Shown: piece after piece, positions 49,775 to 60,699 of the stretch
Layout of the letters: each line of letters begins with the position of its first letter
How positions within the stretch are numbered: the stretch's first letter is position 1
Assembly (NCBI GenBank): GCA_033675545.1
Contig: JAWDGP010006665.1
Span: forward strand, 234,501-298,500
Length of the DNA stretch: 64,000 bases
Source: Elysia crispata
Taxonomy: Eukaryota > Mollusca > Gastropoda > Plakobranchidae
Direction: 5' to 3'
Notes under the pieces: model-generated
The model's database searches: none
The model's input: the letters and a program-made list of their open reading frames with translations, nothing else
What the model was told of the DNA's origin: nothing
Position numbers and translations under genes: made by a program

Positions 49775-50544
49775 ATAAGGAGAAAAATGTGATGCCATTG
49801 CTGGTTTTAGATAACTCGCAACTTTATATGGGACGAGGTTTAATTACCTCTTACCCGCCGCAATTGTTTAGTTTGGCCTTGTAACAGCAGATCTTGCGAT
49901 ATCTTGGAGAAGAAGCATAGCAAAATGTTCCCGTTTTATCAAACCGATTTTACGCAAGCGGGGAGACAATGGTGCACTCTTTATCTTTACAGTCTCCCAT
50001 CATTTCGGCAAAAATTGAATAAAGCTTTACCAAGCCAACATCCTTTGAATTTGTAAACTTTTATATCTTGCTCTTGAAACAAATACTACACAAAAACATT
50101 CGATGTAATTTTGAATTGGACGATGAAGGAACGCATACTATCTTTCTCTTAGCCCTTGAAATAAATAATACCAATTTCTAATTTTCTTCATGAGCAAATG
50201 GTTCAACTTGCATACTCAATCTGAACAACCAAAAAGGATTAATTTTTTATTTCATTTACCACTAAACTGATATTATGGCTGTTTTTTACCTTAGGAACCA
50301 GCTTAAAAGTCTTATTGTCACATTCCAACTATATTTCCGACCATAAATCTCATTCATTTCTTTTTAAACCATTAAATGAATCAATTGTATATACCTTAGG
50401 AGAAGAAAATTATGAAACTAGATGTATAAGTATAAAAGTTACCATAATTATACAATATGAGCTTAGTTAATGATATATAAAAATATGGCAAACAAAAACA
50501 GGCAAAGCAAGATAAGAACATAGTACACAATTTCAAACACAGGC
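49775..50544 (+). repeat. Duplicated 3' flank of DSL gene 2 (copy 1)
   Basis: Collinear with 63244-64000. Shared landmarks in order are a GTGATG-CATTGCTGG segment, CTCGCAACTT, GCCCTTGAAATA, GGAAC-A-CTTAAAAG, ATATACCTT, CAATATGAGCTTA, GATATATAA and ACACAATTT. The block ends about 450 bp before the stop codon of DSL gene 2. Confidence 0.8.
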
Positions 50545-50612
50545 AAAATAATGTAAAAATTTCGCTATGACTTTGATACTAAGATATCAGTCTGAGAAGT
50601 TTAGCTTATCAA

Positions 50613-50710
50613 CCCCCCCCCCCCTCTCTCTATATATATATATATATATTTTTTTTTCCATCTCTCTCTATCTCTCTCTTTATCTATCTATCTATCTGTC
50701 TCTCTTTCTC

Positions 50711-50758
<48 letters not shown>
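50613..50758. repeat. C-run, (TA)n, (CTAT)n and (CT)n compound microsatellite
   Basis: A compound pyrimidine-rich repeat about 230 bp past the end of DSL gene 2. Confidence 0.96.
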
Positions 50759-50760
<2 letters not shown>

Positions 50761-50824
50761 CAACACCCACAAAAAATAGGAAAAATGAATTATATGCAGA
50801 CAAGTGAATTATTCAGATTCTATT

Positions 50825-50830
50825 TTTATT
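50825..50830 (-). terminator. Poly(A) signal of DSL gene 2
   Basis: AATAAA on the minus strand about 160 bases past the stop at 50991, the expected distance. Confidence 0.5.
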
Positions 50831-50990
50831 GCCTTTTTGATGCATTACAAATAAAAATTATGTGGCTACAAAACTATAGGCGATAAAGACTGCAATTCTA
50901 GTTTCCGCTCCAATATTTCGATCACTAAATCACATATACTGCAAGAGAAAGTCAAACGAGTCCACGTCATAACCATCTAAACATTACGGA

Positions 50991-53715
50991 TCATAAGATG
51001 TTACGCCCTGGCCTGTGCGGAGATAGTGAAGGCTGTACTCTCCCTCTGAACCTTTGTTTCTTTATTTTGTTCAAGAGATAGGCTGCAGTTGCGAACAAAA
51101 CTCCCAACACAAACAACCAAACAGAAACGGAAATCGCCATCAGTGAGATCAAATCCCGCCTCTTAGATAAATTCGTTTGATTTGATATGGGCGTCTTTGA
51201 TCTCCGTCCTTTGCTTAAGGGGATAGTGGGCGTATTCGATATTGCTAGAGCAGTATAAAACTTGGAAGAGGTGGATGGCTTCGATGTTGATGGTGCAGTG
51301 ATGAGGGAGATCAAAGAACTGCTGGTTGTTGTCGTTAGATCTTTATGCTCACATTGCTTTCCAGAATATGACGATGTACATGAACAGTTGAAGCCCAGGT
51401 GTATGTTGGTACAGGTACCACCGTTCAGACACGAACTACTCGTACAGTATGGAACCAGGTCGGTACAGTCAGGTCCTTGCCATCCATCAGTGCAGTTCTT
51501 CGACCCATCGTTCAGACAGGTGTACTGATGCGTTGGTTTACAATACACGCTACATGTGGGCCCAAAACGATAAATTCTACACTGGTGTACTACATCAAGA
51601 CCTAACTCAACATCTTTGTCTCTTAAGACCATCTGTCGCCAGTGATCATTTATACTGAAGAAGGTATCAATCCAGTCGATGACAAAACTGAAGTTGGCAA
51701 TTAACTGTGTGTTATTTAGAGTAACTTCAAGGGCTAGAATATTAAAATGAATATTTTCAGGTGCAAAGGAGTCAAGAAAAGCCACGACATTAGCAATATC
51801 ATCTCCCTTAATATTACCGATTTTATTTCCTAATTGAAAAGAATCAACATCAGCCATAGGAGGTGTAGGAGTTTGGTAATAAGCGCCGCACTGTTTCCCA
51901 CCAACGTATGTAGCACATGGCAAGAAGATGGTATCACACTGGTCAGGCGGACAGTTCGGGGGAGTCAGACCAGGGTTATCACAGCAGGTACCGTCAGCCA
52001 GGGCTCCCTGGGGGTTAGTGAAGTTCCTGAACTTCAGTCCGGTTAGCATGCTATTTTGGGCCTAGAAATAAACGATAGGACTTGAAAACCATTTATGGAT
52101 ATTGCAATTTTTTTATTTCTTTTTATTATTCATTATGAGGAAACTAAAAAAGAGTGATAGTTCAATTTAGTACAAAAGTGCTCATTGATTTTAATCCCGC
52201 CATCCAAAGAAACCCTCCTCTCTCTCACCGGAAAAAAAGAAAGGAAAAAAGGAAAACTGCATTCATCACTTAAATGGATAAAATTTATCAAGATCAGTTT
52301 TTATAACATTCCACTTTGCCAATGAGAACACTTAAGTTTACAAAAGAGCCAAATCATCTCATGGTTATAAAAATAAAACATCATAGTGATTTTGCTTGAC
52401 ATAAATTCAACAATTAAAAGCAAAATTCTTTTTTTCCCTTGCTCCATTGTCAGCTTCATAGTTCTTTCGTCGAAATAATGTTTTCTGTAACTTTTGCTAT
52501 AAAGAAGGTATAGATGTGCTCTGTATTAACTCATTGCGGCTTTTTTTGCTTCTTCATTATTGCCTTTTACGTCACATGATTTGCAATGCTATGCTGCTAT
52601 GTCAATAGGATATGTATTGGAATTCAGTTTATTAATCTAAAACTGAAACTGCTCAAGCGTATCGATTTTTACATCACGAGTTTCTAAGACACACCTGACC
52701 ATAAGGTATAATTATTTTCGAAACACAAGAGAGAAGTTTAGATACAAAAAAGAACACAATAACGCAAACTGCGTGTGGTATGTAAAGAATCAGATAAATA
52801 TTGAATTATATTGATACTTTGTAAATCAAAGCCTGTTTCTTTAGCTTTTAGAAATTGGCTTCGAGATAATTATTGCATTATTGGTTTCAGGCCTAATGAA
52901 ATTAGAGACAGGTGGAGAAGTCGGTGGAGATATACAGGGGGCTAGACCCAGACAGGAAGAGAGCAACTGCTCGTCAACGTATGGACCGTTACGTTATAGC
53001 GTTAAAGATTAAAAACAAACCCACCCAACTCCAGACCATTTGTGGAGGTAGTATCTTACCACAAATCTATACAAAAAAATAAATAAATAAATAAAAACAC
53101 CACTTAAAGACATTACATCGATACTTATGAGTTTTTGTGGCATTTAAAAAATTCTCATTGAATTAATTCACTCAAACCAATCTAAACGCCTGTATTAGAT
53201 ATTATCATTCGGATTTGTGAACCGTCTTCAATTATGCATGACCTTACAAAATTATAGATCTGGGACAAGCCTCGCTTTTGCAATAAATAGGCCTTACAGA
53301 AAGAGTTTCACCTTCATCTAAAAACATCCCTTTGGTTTCTTCTTCTTCTTTTTTTATTTTTTTAAGCTCAGAGCACATAAGAAGTTTCTAAACTTAGCGC
53401 AAACTGATACTTTTTTTAAAAAAGATGGTAAATGGCTTTTGTTTACACAGCTCTTGACATTTTACCCATTCAGATTTTTTCAAATCCTTTGGTTATGCCA
53501 ATCAAACAGAAAGTTAGAAATTTAATTTAAAAAAAAAAAATTTTTTGTTACATACAGTGTTTGCTTTACTTCATGCAGTATATGAAACGCATTTTTTTTA
53601 TATCTTTAAACACATTTAACTTTAAACACATTTTAAAACATAGCATACTTACAGCCACAGAGATACAGCAAAAAATAAAACAAATGCAAATAATCAAAAA
53701 TAGAATTTTTTCCAT
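50991..53715 (-). CDS. DSL-domain membrane protein 2 (Notch-ligand-like, one EGF), 2 exons
   Basis: Predicted 377-aa type I membrane protein from exon 1 (53653-53715) and exon 2 (50991-52061). Residues 1-21 form a strong signal peptide ending SVA before AQN. Residues about 25-155 are an MNNL-like domain (GTCCDNPG ... CDTIFLPCATYV). The DSL domain is at about 160-220 with six cysteines. One complete EGF repeat lies at about 227-258 (C-TSSS-C-LNGGT-C-TNIHLGFN-C-S-C-TSSYSGKQ-C). A Ser/Thr stalk, one membrane segment at about 326-351 and a basic tail with VQPSLSP follow. Several N-x-S/T sites support an extracellular location. It is clearly a paralog of the gene at 43937-45773 on the same strand. 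Delta and Jagged have many more EGF repeats, so the architecture is unusually short. Role unknown; a Notch-pathway link is inference. Confidence 0.85.
53653..53715 (-). CDS. DSL gene 2, signal-peptide exon
   Basis: ATG at 53715 with G at -3 and G at +4, then 21 codons beginning MEKILFLIIC, a hydrophobic core and SVA. The donor is the perfect GTAAGT at 53652-53647. Phase 0 fits the acceptor TTTATTTCTAG before 52061. The intron is 1,591 bp. Without this exon the main frame would begin inside the extracellular domain. Confidence 0.8.
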
Positions 53716-54662
53716 TGCAAAACAAAATTTTATGTTTAAAATCTAAGCAAAACAATAAGAAGAAAAAAGATTGGCAGTTTTTATTGCTCTTCAGAGTAAA
53801 ATGCATTAGCCTGAAAGAGGCTTTTATATTTTTTTATAGCGCGAAGAGAATCTCTGTTTGTACAGGTTAATGCTTCTCAAAACATTCAGATTTACGTAAA
53901 CGTGATAAAATTTGTACAGTGCCTTTTCATCAAGCAGAGCTTTCGACAAAGAAAAAATGACGAATCATAGGAACGATAACTATTGTTTTCTTATCTCCCA
54001 TTAGAGGATTAGAAATGTCATTCATTTAATCTTCTCATCTAGAAACAACTTACTTTGTTTTTTCAAACACTCGTGTGTGTTATCACATAGATAAAGAACC
54101 CTTTAGGAACCAGAGGAGGCCCGTTGTGATAATAATACTAAACCCTTGATTGCAAAAGGTAAGATCAAAACCAACACACAAAAAAAAAAGAGATTAGAAA
54201 ATAGCAGAACGCCACTTAACGTTCCATCCTTCCTAAATCTTAAGCTATGACCATTGTTCAGTAAACTTGTCTTTCCTAAAGAAAGTCAGTAAATGAAGCA
54301 AAATTGTATTTTTCTTTCGTCCCTTTCATAGCTGTATAGTTTTGAGGCCTAAATATATATAAACTATTTTAAATAATATCTTTTGCCTGTTTGGTTAACT
54401 CATTTTCTTTTTTCTTTCTTTTTTTTTTTAGCATTTTTTTCGTCAGGAGGGGAAGAAATCATGAAAAAATAAAAAAAGAAATGAAAACCAAAGTTAATCT
54501 TGTTGTCATTATACTGCAGGATTAACAGACCGAGCTACTTTTTATGTTTTTGCTTTTCACTTTTCGTCATAAATAAATGCTTTAAATACAGCTCTTTCAA
54601 TAAACCGTTGGGCTGACTGCACTGATGTCTTGGGTAAGAATCCTCACCGAGTGTTGCAGTTT
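53716..54662. other. 5' flank of DSL gene 2, nothing recognised
   Basis: AT-rich DNA with no clear TATA box or coding exon. Confidence 0.45.
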
Positions 54663-55096
54663 GGATCTCCACTCACCTGCCCTGCGGGAGCCTGCTAGTC
54701 TCTGTAACACTGCAGAGGTTACAACAACACTGCACGTTGTCGATGTTGGATCTCCACTCATCTGCCCTGCGGGAGCCTGCTAGTCTCTGTAACACTGCAG
54801 AGGAGGTTACAACAACACTGCACGTTTTCGATGTTGGATCTCCACTCACCTGCCCAGCGGGAGCCTGCTAGTCTCTGTAACACTGCAGAGGAGGTTACAA
54901 CAACACTGCACGTTTTCGATGTTGGATCTCCACTCATCTGCCCAGTGGGAGCCTGCTAGTCTCTGTAACACTGCAGAGGAGGTTACAACAACACTGCACG
55001 TTTTCGATGTTGGATCTCCACTCACCTGCCCAGCGGGAGCCTGCTAGTCTCTGTAACACTGCAGAGGTTACAACAACACTGCACGTTGTCGATGTC
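54663..55096 (+). repeat. Five-copy minisatellite, 85/88-bp unit
   Basis: Units start (GGATCTCCACTCA) at 54663, 54748, 54836, 54924 and 55012. The first and last are 85 bp (GCAGAGGTTAC, GTTGTCGATG). The three inner ones are 88 bp (GCAGAGGAGGTTAC, with GTTTTCGATG). Because neither length keeps one reading frame across the array, the open frames crossing it are unlikely to be genes. Confidence 0.95.
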
Positions 55097-55550
55097 TCTA
55101 AGGCTGAAAACACAACAAAAGCGGTTTTCGCATACGCGCACATCAGAGCGGTGCGACGCCTCGTCTATTCTCGCCTAACCTTTCACAGTACACGCTTTTC
55201 TGCACGTTATCTACCCTACTTATTGACGAACCCACGAGCTTGTGTGTGTGAAAAAAAATGAATTCATCTTCTGCAATCGGTATTTTTATTATAATTATCG
55301 TCTTGGTCTTTGACTTGTCTTCAGGCGAAGAATTTTTGTTTTAACAGCATGTAACCAAAACTGAAAGCAAGAAGAACAGAAGTACATGAAATAAACAAAA
55401 AAAGACAAGACCTTGGTGAATATTACCTTCTCTTTAAATGGTGAAAGAAATTCTGATTTGCTCCTTTGCAGAGAGGGAAATCCCTTTGCTTCTTTTGTCT
55501 TGAATTATTTTTTTAGTATAATGTAATTTTTTCAAAAAATCAATTTCTTC

Positions 55551-55705
55551 AAGAGTCCTGTGGCCGTGCGCATGAAAAGGTCCCAAAGTTGGGCGGCGCC
55601 CAAGCTCTTTTTTGGCTTGGGCGGTCCCAACTAGGATCTACCCAAGATTTGAGACTGGGCGCGGCGCATGAAATTGTCCCCGACAAGTGCCCAGCTGGGA
55701 CGAAG
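55551..55705 (+). repeat. GC-rich inverted repeat, left arm
   Basis: Holds the 20-mer CTGTGGCCGTGCGCATGAAA (55558-55577), whose exact reverse complement is at 59753-59772. Further inward both arms carry short TCCCAA/TTGGGC motifs but only patchy similarity. The arm also folds on itself (GCCCAAGC ... GCTTGGGC). Confidence 0.75.
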
Positions 55706-56697
55706 AAAATGTAAACAAACACACTTATTTTTAGTAACACCACGATGTTCCGATGAGCACCTTACATTTTTATTGCTTGCAGAATAAAAAATCGTAGCAA
55801 ATCATGGCTAGGAAAGACTTTTACTTCACTCATCTTGAAATTTCCGGGCATATTCAAGAATTTTCTTGCAATAAAGAAAACCATCAATCAAGGCTAAAAA
55901 CAGTGTCATATTTTAAATGAAAAGCCGATATTAGGAAAATAATATTATTAAAAAATGAGTAAAAGTTGTAGCTAGATCTACATGAAATCTATTCTAAATT
56001 TATGTTAATAGTACTGCAATTAAAATCAAACTAATTCCTATAATTTTCCCTAAAATCTAGATCTCTTTTATGTAAGAATACGCTCATTTTTATAACTAGA
56101 TCTAAGCAAACAAATAGTAGATCTAGATCTACGTGACTTGTGCTACCGTAATTAAAACGCAACTCCGGATTTTAACATGTAACCTTTATATCTTGAAAAT
56201 CACTTGTTTGTGATTAAACCAATCATCATAGAAGCTTAAGACTTTGATAAAATGGACCCACAAATGAAAAAGCCTTATCATTGAATAGACTTAAAAGCAT
56301 TGGTAGACCCTCTGTTTGAGCTCTAGTCCAAGATAATAATGGTAAGAATTGTTAACAACCTTTATGACGTGATCTAAACTAGATCCACATTGTAAATTAT
56401 AGATTTTAAAGTTGTAAATGCTAAATATCATTGGTCAAGGTAAGGAAAGAATCAGTTCTATTAAAATTCTTAATTATTGGTCTGCCAAATATATTTGACG
56501 TGAAATTGAATAATACTATGATTCAGTTTCCGGGCCCCAGCACAATAATATATTTACAACATAATGAGTTAATCAAATGGAGCATTACAGAGTGAGCCTA
56601 AAGAGTACTAGTTGTCCTGTGTGACCAAGTGACCACTTAGTCATTAGAGGCCATGTCTTGAATTACATGCAAAAGAAGTATTTATACTAAAACATTA
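55706..56697. other. Intergenic sequence between inverted arms, nothing recognised
   Basis: AT-rich, with repeated AGATCT/TCTAGA palindromes around 55970-56140. No coding exon. Confidence 0.45.
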
Positions 56698-56847
56698 TCA
56701 TCATCATCATTGTTTCTTTCTCTTCTTCTTCTTTGTCTTGTTTTTGTTCTTGTTCTTTCTCTTCTTTTTCTTCTTCTTCTTCTTCTTCTTCTTCTTCTTC
56801 TTCTTCTTCTTCTTCTTCTTCTTCTTCTTCTTCTTCTTCTTCTTCTT

Positions 56848-56878
<31 letters not shown>

Positions 56879-56879
56879 G
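56698..56879. repeat. (TTC)n microsatellite
   Basis: About 39 TTC units plus impure flanks. The long Lys, Leu and Phe frames across it are artefacts. Confidence 0.97.
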
Positions 56880-57393
56880 TATTATTATTATTACTACAGG
56901 ACTGGATCAAGCAGTTCCTAAAAAAAGGTTGGGGGGAGGGGTGCTCAGAATTCTCTTTGGGTCCAATCATCGAAGTATCGAAGTGACGAAGCCATGAGCA
57001 CATGTCTTTGCAGCCTCGCTCCCCCCCCCTCCCCCCAAAAAAAAAACAAAACAAAAAAACAAAAAAAAAAAAACCAAGAAAAATGGTGCAAATCTGTGCG
57101 TTTTGGTGAATTTTTACAGTGATTTTGAAGGTATTCCAAGGCATTATTTTTGTATTATTTAAGAACAAGAATAAATCCAAATAGAAAAGCAAAATCACCA
57201 CACTTGGTAATTATACAAGACCCAAAATGGACGCGTGTGTTTCTGAAAATAGTGTGAAACAGGTCTAAAAAGAGACAGGCACACAACTTTATAACTCTGG
57301 GACTAAAGAGAGAAACAACACAAGTATGAACAAGAAGAAAGCGTAAAGATGCATTGTCCTTTACTGTTTTGTCATGGAGCACAACATCTCCAT

Positions 57394-57667
<274 letters not shown>

Positions 57668-58028
57668 GTCTTATTTTTACTTTTTTCTAATTTGAGTTCA
57701 TTTTAAATGCAAGTTAACAATTTTAAATTACAAAAATTACAAAAAAAAACTTTGTTTGAGAAATCATAAACACATAAAAGTTAAACTGAATGAAATAATT
57801 TATTTTGGAAATAATCAATACAGAACATGAATAATCACTGCGTATAAGATTTATTAGGTCTAAGATTTTGGAAAACTCAAAACCACTTCAATATGGAATG
57901 TTTCAGTTTCATTACAATCAACACGTTAAAAAAGTCCACCTCAGTAATTGAAATTGAATTCAATATTTTTTGTTTTGTAAAAATTATTAATGATATAATA
58001 CATATCTCATAAATATCTAACATCTACT

Positions 58029-58053
58029 TTTACTACTACTGCTGCTACTACTA

Positions 58054-58145
<92 letters not shown>

Positions 58146-58168
58146 GCTACTACTGCTACTACTGCTAG

Positions 58169-58249
<81 letters not shown>

Positions 58250-58272
58250 CACTACAACTACAACTACTACAA
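58029..58272. repeat. (CTA/CTG)n and (AAT)n compound microsatellite
   Basis: Mixed CTA and CTG units switching to AAT near 58216. Ser/Val frames across it on the minus strand are artefacts. Confidence 0.96.
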
Positions 58273-59624
58273 CGGAAATTATCAAATTTATGAACCACTC
58301 AATTTCATTTTTTCATTTCTTTAGTGGTAACATAAAATTTCTCATGAACCCAGACATGACGTGAAACACAATTTTTTTCGCTGAATCGCTGTTGTCTTCG
58401 GCTGACAGGTCTTGACACCCGGCTTATTCCTCTACCGATGATAGATCTGTGAACTCTGAAAGTATACCTCGTGAATTGAGTGCTTCCGTCGTTGATTAAA
58501 AAAAGGAGAGCCGCAAGGATCTGTAACAAACATGATAAATGTAAAAGTTCATTACTGGATCGTCTGAATAATTATGTCATTAGCTTCAAAATATCGAACG
58601 TATACAGTTCAAAGTGACTATTGAATTTCATACAGACAAAAATCTTTTGATAAAACATGCCACTTCATTCGCTGTGAAACCCTTATGTTATTGTAAATAA
58701 ATATATACCTACCCACCTCTTTTACTTTATTCCTTGATTGAAAAGAAAGCAAGCCATGCCTCATTCATACTTAAAAAGTTATTATCAAATGCAACTGTAC
58801 TTATAGTCCTTGAACTTTATGCATCGTAGCTCATGGGCATCCAGCAATAATCAATGTCTATAACCACCGGCCTTTTTCAGTCGTTGGGTCACTTAATCAA
58901 AATTTAGACTTAGGTGATCGATAAAATAAGAGAAAACCGTCACAATTACAAAAAAATTCCTAGCTGCAGATTTTCAAAAATTAATATAATATAGCTTCCC
59001 AGCACTAAAGCTCTAGGTTTAGATCTACGAAATAAAAAATAAAAAAATGACGAAGAAAGATCTAAGTACTGTATTAAAAAATTGATATTTTGGCCCGCTT
59101 TTCATTTTCATGTTTTAGCCAGACTAGACCTAATTTTTTTACTTAGATCTAGATTATAGACCTTGCTTTGTAAAGGGCCTCTTAACCGTCAATATAAGTA
59201 CGGTATGCTTGTTTTTCAACAACATGTAGATCTAATATAAATATAATCTGTTTATGATGGTATTTTCAATGGAATAAAAATCCGTTTTACTGAATCTAAA
59301 TCTAGATTGAGATCTTAATTTTTAGTTTTATTTCTTAACTAGATTGGTAGTAAGTTCAATGCAAATTGGAATTTATATTCAAGTTTTTAATCCCGATTCA
59401 GTCTAAATCTAGTTTCACCTGAATACATCAGAGCAGGTTACCTTTGCGATTTGCTAGCTGCAAATCACAGCTTATCTCCTCCGCTATCCAGAAAGGTTCT
59501 TGACTTCGAAATCTGTACCTTGCATGTAATTCATCATCGTTATAGACATCAAAGTGGTTGGTTTTATGTTGAAAACTTCGGAATCGTATTTCTCTCGGTC
59601 ACCGATTAATTTCGTTGATAATGT
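58273..59624. other. Intergenic sequence, nothing firm
   Basis: A minus-strand frame near 58529 begins after TTACAG and reads ILAALLFLINDG, which looks like a hydrophobic leader, but no ATG or partner exon was found. Many AGATCT/TCTAGA palindromes lie between 59020 and 59410. Confidence 0.4.
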
Positions 59625-59779
59625 CCACCATTGTTGGGCCGCAAATACAGATCTTGGGCCAACCCCATCGACCGCCCAAATTTTGGGACGCACAGCAAGG
59701 GCCCAACTTGGGCATGTGTGCTAAGTTAGGCGGGAACTTTGTCTTGGGAACATTTCATGCGCACGGCCACAGAACTTTT
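59625..59779 (-). repeat. GC-rich inverted repeat, right arm
   Basis: Reverse-complement partner of 55551-55705. The outer 29 bases match with few changes; inner similarity is patchy. No target-site duplication is evident. Confidence 0.72.
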
Positions 59780-60497
59780 AGCCCCTTGATCCAAAAAATG
59801 ATTCAGATTTTGAGTATGGTCAACCCTTATGAAGATATTGGTCTTGGAAAGTAAGGTCAAGCAATGCCCAGTGAAGTCCCATATCCTGTTTCCAAGACGT
59901 GTACACCCGTACTTAACCCGACTGCACGTTATGACAGTTAACGACTGCCCAAAAGCACGAAAAAGAATTGGATCGAGATCTTCATTCCTTTAAAAAAAAA
60001 GAAAAGCTCTTCGCGTTTGAAGGCTTTTAAGGAGATTTTGTATGCGCTGCGAAGTTTTTGGGTGCGGCAAAATGCAATATATAACCTAAAGGAATTTTGC
60101 TTTTGCTTTTACGGATAAATACAAGAATCAAGCAAGCATGGAATGTACTTTTGTTAAACCTAAACAATATGAATTGTAAGATTCGAACGTCCTTAATTTT
60201 TCTTTGTTACAGAATAGTAATTTCTTTAAACGTAGAATCTTTATATTTTTCACTTTATTAAGGGCACTAAATGCGCTTTCTTGTCATGCAAAAATAAATT
60301 GGAAACCGTCATCAGCTTAATGTTAATGTCAATGAAAATCTATTTGAGGGTAAAGATTTTTAGCTCTTATGGGATTGATTTTTTCTCTCCCAAATTCCCT
60401 TTTGATTATTCTGATCTCTCTCCAGATTTATGTTCTATGCATATCAATTTTTCCATATCTTTATCTATCTATCAATATAATTTATAATTATATAAAT
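59780..60497. other. Intergenic sequence, nothing recognised
   Basis: No coding exon or element end seen. Confidence 0.45.
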
Positions 60498-60510
60498 CTC
60501 TCTCTTTCTT

Positions 60511-60580
<70 letters not shown>

Positions 60581-60614
60581 CTTTTCTCGTGACCTCTGCT
60601 TGTGCTTCCCTAAG

Positions 60615-60696
<82 letters not shown>
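60498..60696. repeat. Two (CT)n microsatellites
   Basis: CT runs at about 60498-60576 and 60618-60696, separated by a unique 40-bp stretch. Confidence 0.96.

Positions 60697-60699
<3 letters not shown>

Noticed and set aside
54663-55096. CRISPR-like array
   Set aside because: Repeats are contiguous 85/88-bp units with no unique spacers, in a eukaryotic genome.
54934-55261. Open frames across the 85/88-bp minisatellite on both strands
   Set aside because: Unit lengths of 85 and 88 bp shift frame at every copy, so a conserved protein repeat is not possible.
58305-58529. Minus-strand frame with a leader-like ILAALLFLINDG after TTACAG
   Set aside because: There is no ATG and no partner exon. 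It could be an internal exon of an unknown gene, but nothing else supports it.
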